24,968 nucleotides of DNA from an uncultured Eubacteriales bacterium (GTDB lineage: Bacteria > Bacillota > Clostridia > Christensenellales > CAG-138). Position 1 is the first letter of the stretch, and each line of letters opens with the position of its first letter. Location: contig UQXE01000027.1 in the NCBI GenBank assembly GCA_900544965.1, positions 1-24,968 of the forward strand, written 5' to 3'. Of this stretch, positions 1-8,449 are shown piece by piece. The position numbers and the translations under genes were made by a program. The notes under the pieces are model-generated. The model ran no database searches and had not been told where the DNA came from. It saw only the letters and a program-made list of their open reading frames with translations.

Positions 1-12
1 TTTTTTGGAGTT

Positions 13-44
13 CTTAGAACCTTTTTTGCAAAAAAGGTTCTAAG
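13..44. repeat. Perfect 32-nt palindrome downstream of tuf
   Basis: Each 16-base half is the exact reverse complement of the other: CTTAGAACCTTTTTTG followed by CAAAAAAGGTTCTAAG. Read on the minus strand it lies beyond the tuf stop and beyond the first hairpin. It is preceded there by a small GC-rich hairpin (GCCGG...CCGGC, about 46-64), so the internal run of six T could act as a terminator tract. Because it is symmetric it could serve either strand. It may also be a dispersed intergenic repeat; the window holds only this copy. Confidence 0.75.
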
Positions 45-98
45 CCGCCGGAGGCGCAGCCGGCATGTACGGCCCAAATTATACCTTTTCACAATACT

Positions 99-129
99 AA
101 GCGGCCGCCCCGCTTTGGGACGGCCGCTT
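99..129 (-). terminator. Probable terminator after tuf
   Basis: AAGCGGCCG pairs with CGGCCGCTT (9 bp), then after one C/A mismatch CCC pairs with GGG around a 5-nt loop. It starts about 20 nt beyond the tuf stop codon on the minus strand. The base run after the stem on that strand (AGTATTGTG) is only moderately T-rich, so termination may be partial and backed up by the 13-44 palindrome. Confidence 0.5.
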
Positions 130-148
130 CCTCAGCCGGCGCTGTTCC

Positions 149-1363
<1,215 letters not shown>

Positions 1364-1405
1364 TGCTTCAATATCCTCCGATATAGATGTTATTTTTGTT
1401 TTTAT

Positions 1406-3478
1406 TTAACGTGCGCCCAGCATCTTTGACGCTATTCCCGGCGCTACCTGCTCGTAATGGTCAAACTGCATTGTAAATGTGCCCCTTCCTTGTGTGCGCG
1501 AACGCAGGTCGGTTGCATATCCAAACATTTCGGAAAGCGGACACATCGCATGAATAGCCTGAGCGTTCGCCCGTGCCTCCATGCCTTCAATGCGGGAGCG
1601 CCTTGCATTAAGGTTTCCAATAACGTCGCCCATATACTCCTCAGGCACCAATACTTCTACCTTCATAAAGGGTTCCAGCAATACGCTGTTGGCCTTTGTC
1701 AGCGCGTTTTTCAGCGCAAGGCTTCCGGCAATCTGATAAGCCATGTCGGACGAATCCACCTCGTGATAGCTGCCGTCGACTACGGTAGCTTTAAAGTCCA
1801 TGACCTCATATCCCGCGAGGCTTCCGCTCCTGGCGGCTTCCTGAATCCCCTTATCGATCGATGAGATATACTCTTTGGGTATTATTCCGCCAACGATCTT
1901 ATCCTCGAACACATATCCTTCTCCAGGCGCAAGCGGCTCAAATTCCACAATACAGTGCCCATACTGCCCATGACCTCCGGTTTGACGAATATAACGCCCT
2001 TCGGACTTTACCTTCTTGGTGATTGCTTCCCTATAAGCAACCTGCGGCCTTCCCACCTTGCATTCGACTTTGAATTCCCTGATCAGCCTGTCAACAATGA
2101 TGTCAAGGTGCAGTTCGCCCATTCCAGATATAATTATCTGGCCCGTTTCATGATCGGTATACGTTTTAAACGTAGGATCCTCTTCCATCAGTTTCTGTAA
2201 AGCAGCGGTAAGCTTATCCTGGCCAGCCTTTGTCCTGGGTTCAATGGCTATTTTGATTACGGGCTCGGGGAACTCCATTGATTCAAGCAGCAATGGGTGC
2301 TCCTGAGCGCAGAGGGTGTCCCCTGTCCCCGTATTTTTAAGTCCTACAAGCGCAACTATATCGCCTGCATAGGCCTCTTCAATTTCCTTTCGGGTCGCCG
2401 CATGCATCAATAAGATGCGTCCCAGACGCTCCCTCTTGTCCTTAGTTGAGTTGTATATATAAGCCCCTGATTTCAGGATGCCCCTATAAATCCTGCAAAA
2501 AGCCAGCCTGCCAACAAAAGGATCTGATATAATCTTAAACGCAAGCGCGGCAAAAGGCGCGTCGTCCCTTGACTCGACTATAACCTTCGTCTCGCCGTCC
2601 ATCTTGGTGGCTTCGGCCGGAGGCACGTCAAGCGGGGATGGCAGATATTCAACTATTGAGTCCAATAAAGGCTGTACACCCTTGTTTCGATATGACGAAC
2701 CGCAGCATACCGGAACAATATGGTTCGCAACCGTAGCGGTCCTTATCGCCCTTCTTATCTCTTCTTCGCTCAATTTGCAGCCGTCGAGGTATTTGTCTAT
2801 AAGCTCTTCATCCTCGTCCACAGCTGCCTCAATAAGCTTTAGATGATATTCCTCCGCCAGTTCTAAAAGCTCTGATGGAATATCCCCTTCAACTATCTCG
2901 CTGTCTTGATCCGAGCCCTTGAAAAACTCGGCCTTCATCCTGACCAAGTCTATGATGCCGTTGAAGTCGGCCTCGGCGCCTATGGGCAACTGTATAGGCA
3001 CCGCGTTGGCGCCTAAACGATCCTTCATCATTGATACTACATTAAAGAAGTCCGCGCCCATTATATCCATCTTGTTTATATAGGCAATACGGGGTACTTT
3101 ATATTTACTGGCCTGATGCCAAACCGTCTCGCTCTGCGGCTCCACTCCGCCTTTTGCGCAGAATACAGCTACGGCGCCATCGAGCACCCTAAGAGAGCGC
3201 TCCACCTCAACGGTAAAATCAACGTGGCCCGGCGTGTCAATGATGTTTACCCTGTGACCGCGCCAATAGGCAGTAGTGGCCGCTGACATTATGGTTATAC
3301 CGCGCTCCTGTTCCTGAACCATATAATCCATAGTGGCCGAGCCTTCATGGACTTCCCCGATTTTATGGATCCTGCCCGTATAATATAAAATACGTTCGGT
3401 AGTGGTCGTTTTCCCTGCGTCAATATGCGCCATTATTCCAATGTTTCTCGTCATATCAAGCGAGGTATCCCTTCCCAT
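1406..3478 (-). CDS. fusA: Elongation factor G
   Basis: EF-G is the translocase GTPase; it also acts in ribosome recycling. The 690-residue product shows AHIDAGKT at 17-24, DTPGH at 81-85 and NKMD at 135-138, and then all later EF-G domains, ending near the MQFDHYEQVAP segment typical of the family. Longer starts exist at 3514 and 3484. However, the strong ribosome binding site AAAGGAGGA (3485-3493) sits 1 nt from the ATG at 3484 and 7 nt from the ATG at 3478, so 3478 is chosen. It is the fourth gene of the str operon. The 168-nt gap to rpsG is long for this operon and contains a strong hairpin. Confidence 0.97.
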   Translation of the reverse strand: MGRDTSLDMTRNIGIMAHIDAGKTTTTERILYYTGRIHKIGEVHEGSATMDYMVQEQERGITIMSAATTAYWRGHRVNIIDTPGHVDFTVEVERSLRVLDGAVAVFCAKGGVEPQSETVWHQASKYKVPRIAYINKMDIMGADFFNVVSMMKDRLGANAVPIQLPIGAEADFNGIIDLVRMKAEFFKGSDQDSEIVEGDIPSELLELAEEYHLKLIEAAVDEDEELIDKYLDGCKLSEEEIRRAIRTATVANHIVPVCCGSSYRNKGVQPLLDSIVEYLPSPLDVPPAEATKMDGETKVIVESRDDAPFAALAFKIISDPFVGRLAFCRIYRGILKSGAYIYNSTKDKRERLGRILLMHAATRKEIEEAYAGDIVALVGLKNTGTGDTLCAQEHPLLLESMEFPEPVIKIAIEPRTKAGQDKLTAALQKLMEEDPTFKTYTDHETGQIIISGMGELHLDIIVDRLIREFKVECKVGRPQVAYREAITKKVKSEGRYIRQTGGHGQYGHCIVEFEPLAPGEGYVFEDKIVGGIIPKEYISSIDKGIQEAARSGSLAGYEVMDFKATVVDGSYHEVDSSDMAYQIAGSLALKNALTKANSVLLEPFMKVEVLVPEEYMGDVIGNLNARRSRIEGMEARANAQAIHAMCPLSEMFGYATDLRSRTQGRGTFTMQFDHYEQVAPGIASKMLGAR

Positions 3479-3586
3479 GGCCATTCCTCCTTTCTTGTTG
3501 AGGTAATTAATCAAATCATGATATGTAAATGCGGCAAGAATTGGAACAAGTCCATGCCTGCATTCTATTTCATGTTAATCCGAATA

Positions 3587-3616
3587 TGCAGGGCGGATAG
3601 GGAAATCCGCCCTGCA
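3587..3616 (-). repeat. Strong hairpin between rpsG and fusA
   Basis: A perfect 12-bp inverted repeat, TGCAGGGCGGAT with ATCCGCCCTGCA, closes a 6-nt loop. It lies 31 nt beyond the rpsG stop and about 110 nt before the fusA start. No T-run follows on the minus strand, so it does not look like a simple intrinsic terminator. It could be an mRNA processing or stability element, a partial attenuator that sets the ribosomal protein to elongation factor ratio, or a regulatory protein site. In E. coli S7 binds str mRNA for feedback, but at the rpsL-rpsG junction, so the same role here is only a guess. Confidence 0.7.
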
Positions 3617-3646
3617 CGCTTTCCACATAGATAATTATTCTCTATA

Positions 3647-4117
3647 TTACCAACGATAATGCGCAAACGCCCTGTTTGCCTCGGCCATCCTGTGGGTGTC
3701 CTCCTTTTTCTTGAAGGCGGTTCCCGTAGAGTTCGATGCGTCCAGAATCTCACCGGCAAGCCGCTGCATCATCGTACGCTCTGAACGGGCTCTCGCTGCG
3801 TTAATAAGCCAGCGAAGTCCAAGCGTCTGGCGGCGCTCAGGCCTTATCTCAATGGGTACCTGATAGGTTGAGCCGCCCACACGGCGCGCTTTAACCTCAA
3901 GTACAGGCATTATATTATCCATTGCCTGTTCAAATACCTCTAAAGCGTCGCGCCCCGTCTTTTCGCTTATTATGCTAAACGCTCCGTAGCACGCCTTTTG
4001 AGCCGTACCGCGCTTTCCGTCGAGCATAACCTGATTAATAAGCTTTGTCACAAGCTTTCCACCATACATGGGATCATCTAAAACTTCGCGCTTAGGTATA
4101 AATCCACGTCTCGGCAT
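3647..4117 (-). CDS. rpsG: Ribosomal protein S7
   Basis: S7 binds the 3' major domain of 16S rRNA and nucleates assembly of the 30S head. The product has 156 residues, the usual bacterial length. It starts MPRRGFIPKRE and includes the conserved VKARRVGGSTYQVPIEI segment at about 78-94 and the C-terminal AFAHYRW. GGAGG precedes the ATG at normal distance. It follows rpsL by 14 nt, so translational coupling within the str operon is likely. Confidence 0.98.
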   Translation of the reverse strand: MPRRGFIPKREVLDDPMYGGKLVTKLINQVMLDGKRGTAQKACYGAFSIISEKTGRDALEVFEQAMDNIMPVLEVKARRVGGSTYQVPIEIRPERRQTLGLRWLINAARARSERTMMQRLAGEILDASNSTGTAFKKKEDTHRMAEANRAFAHYRW

Positions 4118-4131
4118 TGATAATTACCTCC

Positions 4132-4506
4132 TTACTTCTTAGGACGCTTTGCGCCGTAAAGCGAACGCGCCTGCATACGCTTTGCTACTCCAGCCGTGTC
4201 AAGCGCTCCCCTTATGATGTGATACCTCACACCAGGAAGGTCCTTAACCCTGCCGCCCCTGATTAGGACTACAGAGTGCTCCTGAAGGTTATGGCCAACG
4301 CCGGGTATATATGCTGTACCCTCCAAACCATCCGTAAGACGGATCCTTGCTATCTTGCGCAAGGCGGAATTTGGCTTTTTGGGAGTCATCGTACGAACCG
4401 CCGTGCATACGCCTCTGCGTTGCGGGCATTGTTTCAGGATAGGCGCATTTGACTTATACTGTACCTGCTGCCTTCCCTTACGAACCAACTGATTGATAGT
4501 GGGCAT
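4132..4506 (-). CDS. rpsL: Ribosomal protein S12
   Basis: S12 sits at the decoding centre and helps monitor codon-anticodon fit. The start is placed at the MPTINQLVRKGR sequence typical of the family, giving 124 residues; upstream in-frame codons to 4605 encode nothing S12-like. The TPKKPNSALRK loop is at 41-51. Lysines 43 and 88, where substitutions confer streptomycin resistance in other bacteria, are both present, so this is the ordinary sensitive form. It is followed closely by rpsG and preceded by a 100-nt gap after the L7Ae-like gene. Confidence 0.98.
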   Translation of the reverse strand: MPTINQLVRKGRQQVQYKSNAPILKQCPQRRGVCTAVRTMTPKKPNSALRKIARIRLTDGLEGTAYIPGVGHNLQEHSVVLIRGGRVKDLPGVRYHIIRGALDTAGVAKRMQARSLYGAKRPKK

Positions 4507-4606
4507 TAGGTTTTCTCCTTTTTCTAGTCTGATTATGTGATATATATTTAAGAAAATCCCCTGCAACCCTTTGAGAGGATGTTTTCCCATAAATTTTGAG
4601 CGCAAC

Positions 4607-4879
4607 CTAATTGATTTTGCTCATATTGTCACCGTTGTAAAGCACCGCGGCGCATGCCGCGCCTACGCTTATTCCACAAGCAATGCCGAGTTCTGACATG
4701 CTGGGAGCCTTTATCACCGTTACGCCGGCATCAATACATGCGTCTGCTATCCTCTTTTTAAGAGCAGCGTCCGCATCCTCGGCAATATAAACCGCCGTCA
4801 AACGCCCATCTGTCAGGGCGCGCAACACTTGCTTTGTACCTACTAGGCGTTTGTCGCCAATTAGGTCGTCCTGTAACAT
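4607..4879 (-). CDS. L7Ae-family ribosomal protein (YbxF/RplGB-like)
   Basis: A 90-residue member of the L7Ae/L30e/S12e/Gadd45 family, small RNA-binding proteins that recognise kink-turns; Bacillus YbxF is the closest known example. Recognisable parts are RLVGTKQVLRAL near the N-terminus and ELGIACGISVGAACAAVLY near the C-terminus. The ATG at 4879 is chosen over 4912 because AAAGG lies 6 nt before it. It is the first gene of the operon, in the same position before rpsL that ybxF holds in Bacillus. In Bacillus rpoB and rpoC come directly before it; here they do not. Confidence 0.9.
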   Translation of the reverse strand: MLQDDLIGDKRLVGTKQVLRALTDGRLTAVYIAEDADAALKKRIADACIDAGVTVIKAPSMSELGIACGISVGAACAAVLYNGDNMSKIN

Positions 4880-4938
4880 ATTGTGCCTTTCTTCAACATA
4901 GTAATTATGCATAGTGCTTCAATGTACACAACAAGCGT

Positions 4939-4967
4939 ATTTTAACACCGCTTTTGCTGCTTGTAAA
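4939..4967 (-). promoter_or_regulatory. Sigma-A type promoter of the str operon
   Basis: On the minus strand TTTACA (4962-4967) and TAAAAT (4939-4944) are separated by exactly 17 nt. The predicted transcript starts near 4932, giving a leader of about 50 nt before the L7Ae-like gene. It is the only good minus-strand promoter seen in the divergent gap. Confidence 0.75.
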
Positions 4968-5084
4968 GACTTTTTTATGTAAATTGGATGTAATACGCAT
5001 TTTCGTAGCATCAGTTTGTCTCAGTTGCCTATTGACATTTTGTAAAAGCGTCATATTTTATATAGGGCAATTCTTAATTTGAGC

Positions 5085-5112
5085 TTGACACATCCTTAAC
5101 TTATGATATCAT
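5085..5112 (+). promoter_or_regulatory. Promoter of the Spo0A_C-like gene
   Basis: TTGACA (5085-5090) and TATCAT (5107-5112) are 16 nt apart, a good vegetative sigma match. The leader would be about 115 nt. In it TCGTAAT occurs twice, 12 nt apart (5138-5144 and 5150-5156), a possible operator. TGTCGTA at 5136-5142 differs by one base from the Spo0A box TGTCGAA, so self-control is possible but unproven. Confidence 0.65.
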
Positions 5113-5234
5113 TTTTATATACCTAATACGGTACATGTCGTAATCAATTTCGTAATGAAATTGCCATGCGTTATTGTCAGGCGGTTCCAAAATTTATGTT
5201 CAAAGACATTATAATACTTTAGGAGGTTTATGTT

Positions 5235-5729
5235 ATGCATCCAATTATAAATATTCTTAAAATCCTTGGCCTGAACACGAATCACAAAGGCTTTATGTGT
5301 ATAGCTAGAGTGCTCCATTACCTGTTGTTAAACCCAGCAAAATTATGCGGCCATATGAAGACGGAACTGTATCCCTTTATTGAGGAAATCTTTGAGCTTT
5401 CATATGAAAACGCAAAACGCGCAATTAAATTCGTTATTATGTCCGCAGAATTCAACGATGATCCGGAGCTTCGCAATAAGTTTTTCCCTGATGTGCATGA
5501 AGGCTTTTCTCCTACGATATCCGAATTTCTTTATAGGACGCTTGGCATACTTAGGGCCGAGTTAAGCCAATATTCTGAGGAGGACAGACGGGCCGCTTTG
5601 GAATCGCTCAAACCCATCCCTTACTATGGACTGCCATTTATTGAAAAAGGAGAGGTCAGGGTAGCATATAACTTTTTGGAGGAAGGGTTCAACAGCGGCG
5701 GTGTTTTGCTTACTGAAGCCTTACAGTAA
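5235..5729 (+). CDS. Stand-alone Spo0A C-terminal-domain-like DNA-binding protein
   Basis: The 164-residue product resembles the DNA-binding effector domain of Spo0A, the sporulation master regulator. Shared features in order are a helix with I..IL..LGL....KGF (4-20), LYPFIEEIF (45-53) as in Spo0A LYPDIAKKF, the recognition helix region SYENAKRAIKFVI (56-68) as in Spo0A SRVERAIRHAI, and PTISEFLYRTLGILRAE (93-109) as in Spo0A PTNSEFIAMVADKLRLE. There is no receiver domain upstream: AGGAGG (5221-5226) is 8 nt before this ATG, and the leader is noncoding. About 50 residues follow the domain and match nothing I know. It may be a phosphorylation-independent regulator related to Spo0A. Its targets cannot be read from the sequence. 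Confidence 0.75.
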   Translation: MHPIINILKILGLNTNHKGFMCIARVLHYLLLNPAKLCGHMKTELYPFIEEIFELSYENAKRAIKFVIMSAEFNDDPELRNKFFPDVHEGFSPTISEFLYRTLGILRAELSQYSEEDRRAALESLKPIPYYGLPFIEKGEVRVAYNFLEEGFNSGGVLLTEALQ

Positions 5730-6062
5730 ATATACGTTAGCGTACACACCTTAAATAATTTATTAGAAATATATAGCGGGCGCTTGCCGCCGCTCTTAGC
5801 AGACATAAGCCGAACCAGACTTTAATTTATCAAGGCACAGAACCTATTGCTGTAATGTTTAGGTCCTTATCAGCGAAACAGTCTCGGCCTTGTTGAGCCA
5901 ACTTACCTATAATGGATATTGTGCATCGTCTTTTTAGACTGTTAAACTTCATCAATTAATCTTCACTTTGCTTGACTTAGAACGACATTTGCTTTATCCA
6001 ATTCTAACTGTACAATCGTATTCATCGCTTCTTTCCTGCCGATACTATTGTCGCAGAACCGC
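5730..6062. other. Gene-poor interval after the Spo0A_C-like gene
   Basis: No confident gene is visible in these 333 bases. A short minus-strand frame at 5963-6025 could encode 20 residues beginning MNTIVQLELDKAN, with a purine-rich stretch (GGAAAG) 5 nt before the ATG. It may be a relic of a longer gene. The hairpin AGCGG...CCGCT at 5775-5794 lacks a T-run, so a terminator for the upstream gene is not clear. Confidence 0.4.
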
Positions 6063-6090
6063 AAAAATGAGGCCGTTTTAGACGGCCTCA
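6063..6090 (-). terminator. Rho-independent terminator of the envelope redox cluster
   Basis: A 9-bp stem (TGAGGCCGT with ACGGCCTCA) closes a 5-nt loop. On the minus strand it is followed directly by five T. It lies about 35 nt beyond the stop of the last gene of the cluster, and no T-run follows on the plus strand. Confidence 0.88.
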
Positions 6091-6125
6091 TCATCACTGT
6101 TTATACTATAAATCCAAACGTTTGC

Positions 6126-7283
6126 TTATTTCTTCCTTCTGATGGCGCCTACGCCAATTATGCCGGCTCCCGCAGCTACCGCTCCAATTAAGATCATACT
6201 TGCCGCTCCCGCCTTGGGCGGGTCGGGATCAGGTGTTGGCGTGGGTTCGGTCTGGCCGCCTTCTCCAGCAACATTCAGCGTTATTACGTCATTGTTCTGA
6301 TATGAATTAAAGCCGTTTACAAATACTCCATCATCCAGAACGCCTCCGTTTTCAAGGGCGAAGCCAAAGAACGTCATGTATTTTTCAAATATAGCGTTAA
6401 GCGTATTGAAAGTTTCGCCCGAGGTTATTATACCTTCAAAATTGATTGCACCGTTGGCATACGGGGCAAATCCGAAGCCTTCAGCATCCGCATACAGTTC
6501 CGGCGCTACCACGGCATAAGAATCGGTTATATGAGTAACAATAATATGCTCACACTCAGCGCCCTTTTCCTTGACCAGGAAATTGGCAGCGTCTTTATAT
6601 ACAGCCTCCTTGTTTTCGTACTCCATTGAATAGGCCGCATACGCATTGTTCTCTATGGTAGCATAATTATTTTTAAAGCTAAGCTTTCCCGCTGTGAATG
6701 ACGTAGGAAGGTCATACTGACCGACCGTGGTCTTAAGCTCGACCGATGCATCCTTTTCAGTTACCTTGGCCTTAAATACAACCATTACTTCCCTGCCTGG
6801 ATATCCGGCTATCCTGTATGTATCGCCGCTGACCTCAACATTACCATATCCTTCAAGCATCTGGCACATTCCCGTTGTATAGTCGCACTCAATTTTGATC
6901 TCAAGACCATCTTCTTCAAAGATCTCGACATCCTTCAGCCCCTTTGACGTAATGGTAAACATTATGTTGGCCAATTCCTCTTCGGTAAAGCCGTCGGGTG
7001 CGGCCGGAATGTTGTAATAAAGTATGAAAGTAACTTCGTCGCCTACTTTATACTCTGTTTTCTCGTCTACCTCCGTCCAGACGTTGACCTCATTAAAATC
7101 GTCGTCCTCTTCAACTGTCGGCGTGTTGCCTACAAGCGTAAGTCCCGCGTCAAACGTGCCTTGCGCAAGCGCCGCGGGAGCCTCCGGCGGCGCCGGCTCG
7201 TCAACGCCTGAGATAGCCATTGCCGGCATGCACAGGCAAAGCGTTAAAGCTATTGCCAGGATAAAAATCGAAACTCTCTTCAT
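6126..7283 (-). CDS. Secreted, C-terminally anchored acidic surface protein with PPKAG tail
   Basis: The 385-residue product begins with a signal peptide (KR, hydrophobic 5-19, probable cut after AMA at 21-23). The start at 7283 is chosen over 7316 because GAGG lies 8 nt before it. The mature part is acidic. A segment around VGDEVTFILYYNIP resembles the beta-sandwich repeats of surface proteins (DUF11 or cohesin-like), but I cannot assign a family. Two cysteines lie seven residues apart (CDYTTGMC) and a third follows later (AECEH). The tail is a TPTPDPDP linker, PPKAGAAS, a hydrophobic stretch and IRRKK, the layout of a sortase sorting signal with A where T is usual. It is last in the cluster, 50 nt after the membrane ferredoxin, so it may be the ferredoxin's extracellular partner. 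Confidence 0.8.
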   Translation of the reverse strand: MKRVSIFILAIALTLCLCMPAMAISGVDEPAPPEAPAALAQGTFDAGLTLVGNTPTVEEDDDFNEVNVWTEVDEKTEYKVGDEVTFILYYNIPAAPDGFTEEELANIMFTITSKGLKDVEIFEEDGLEIKIECDYTTGMCQMLEGYGNVEVSGDTYRIAGYPGREVMVVFKAKVTEKDASVELKTTVGQYDLPTSFTAGKLSFKNNYATIENNAYAAYSMEYENKEAVYKDAANFLVKEKGAECEHIIVTHITDSYAVVAPELYADAEGFGFAPYANGAINFEGIITSGETFNTLNAIFEKYMTFFGFALENGGVLDDGVFVNGFNSYQNNDVITLNVAGEGGQTEPTPTPDPDPPKAGAASMILIGAVAAGAGIIGVGAIRRKK

Positions 7284-7333
7284 TTTCCTTACCTCTTTCA
7301 AATTAGTTATAGCCATATTTGTATAGCTTTTAA

Positions 7334-8290
7334 TTATGGGTTTATATTGGTCGAGGCCGGTTCCTCTTCCGCTTCCTTGTGTTCAGGCTTTCGCCCAAAT
7401 CCCGAACACACGGCGTGCTGCGGACAGGCGGCCTTGCAGTCGCCGCATCTAATGCACTCCAGATTGTTTGGCGTTTTTCTAATATCGATGCCCATTCTGC
7501 ACGCCCTCGTACATGCCCCGCAATTATTGCACAGCTTCTCATCAACATAATAACGATAGAGTGAGAAGGGGTTGAAAATCGAGTACATGGCTCCAAGCGG
7601 ACACAGATATTTGCAAAACGGGCGGTAAATCATAATCGACGCAAGTATTATAACTGCCAATATTGAAAGCTTGAACGCCGTTAGGAGGCCTGCGCTCTCC
7701 CTTAGTCCTTCGTTTAGCGAAAGGAGAGGTATTCCGCCTAAAAGGGTGCCCGAGGGACATACATACTTGCAAAAATACGGATCGGCCGACGCAAATAAGG
7801 GCAGTCCTATAACCATTACCGCAAGCACCACATATTTAAGATATCTTAGCTGTTTATCGCCCTTAAAGGTTCGTATCTTGAGTTTTTTTGGCAGAGCAAT
7901 CTTATGAAGCAAATCCTGAACAAGCCCAAAGGGACAAAGGAAGCCGCAGATAAACCTGCCAAATACCGCGCCGAACATCATCACAAGACCAATTATGTAA
8001 AACGAAATATGGTATGTCGGCGTCATAACCAACTCTCCCGTAGTTTCGCTGATTGAAAAGTCCCTTTTGTTCAACACGGACTGCAGCGCGCCAATAGGAC
8101 AGGAACCAACCGCGCCTGGACATGAATAGCAGTTAAGCCCAGGTACGCATAGCTGCTTCAGCTTTCCCTGGTAAATTCCTCCCTTAATGTAGCCAATGGC
8201 AAAGCTGTTGGTTACTATAAAGAACAGGGTCTGCACGATCAGCCTGATCCTCTCCGTGCGCTTTCTTATGTTTTTCTTCAGCTTATCCAA
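7334..8290 (-). CDS. NapH-like membrane protein with two 4Fe-4S clusters
   Basis: This 318-residue membrane protein resembles NapH/YccM-type proteins, which pass electrons through the membrane. Hydrophobic spans are near 15-35, 93-113, 150-168 and 207-223. Cysteine pairs sit by the spans: C115/C119 (CGFLCPFG), C174/C178 (CKYVCPSG) and C226/C230 (CKYLCPLG). An N-terminal set, C48, C54, C57 and C64 (CYSCPG...SCPIGAL), lies in a loop. The C-terminus holds two ferredoxin motifs: C254, C257, C260, C264 and C279, C282, C285, C289. The start is TTG at 8290, overlapping the stop of the CXXC protein by 8 nt, so translation is probably coupled. A role in feeding electrons to the neighbouring thioredoxins is inferred from context. 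Confidence 0.85.
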   Translation of the reverse strand: MDKLKKNIRKRTERIRLIVQTLFFIVTNSFAIGYIKGGIYQGKLKQLCVPGLNCYSCPGAVGSCPIGALQSVLNKRDFSISETTGELVMTPTYHISFYIIGLVMMFGAVFGRFICGFLCPFGLVQDLLHKIALPKKLKIRTFKGDKQLRYLKYVVLAVMVIGLPLFASADPYFCKYVCPSGTLLGGIPLLSLNEGLRESAGLLTAFKLSILAVIILASIMIYRPFCKYLCPLGAMYSIFNPFSLYRYYVDEKLCNNCGACTRACRMGIDIRKTPNNLECIRCGDCKAACPQHAVCSGFGRKPEHKEAEEEPASTNINP

Positions 8291-8438
8291 TTCCTATACA
8301 CTCCTGACATATGGCAACCGCCTTGGCAAGCACTATACTCACTTCATCACGGTATATGCCCAGCACCACGAATGCAATGCCAACTGCAAAAATCGTCATT
8401 GGGATCCAGTAACGTCCTTTTTTCTTGGCGTTTTGCAT
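8283..8438 (-). CDS. CD1871A-family small membrane CXXC protein
   Basis: A 51-residue protein: positively charged start MQNAKKKGRYW, one membrane span at about 12-28, then the tail ending AVAICQECIGIG with C44-X2-C47. This layout matches the CD1871A-family CXXC small proteins of Clostridia, whose function is not known. AAGGAGG (8445-8451) lies 6 nt before the ATG and overlaps the stop codon of the preceding TlpA-like gene, and the end overlaps the TTG start of the membrane ferredoxin by 8 nt. Such tight packing implies that the three products are made together. A plausible inference is a dithiol shuttle between the ferredoxin and the lipoprotein thioredoxin. Confidence 0.85.
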   Translation of the reverse strand: MQNAKKKGRYWIPMTIFAVGIAFVVLGIYRDEVSIVLAKAVAICQECIGIG

Positions 8439-8449
8439 AGCTAACCTCC

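Noticed and set aside
5210..5215. TATAAT just before the ribosome binding site of the Spo0A_C-like gene
   Set aside because: No -35 at suitable distance, and the transcript would begin inside the ribosome binding site.
5115..5318. Minus-strand 67-codon frame opposite the Spo0A_C-like gene start
   Set aside because: It overlaps the promoter and the start of a well supported gene and has no recognisable content.
5775..5794. Hairpin AGCGG...CCGCT as terminator of the Spo0A_C-like gene
   Set aside because: Short stem with bulge and no T-run on the plus strand.
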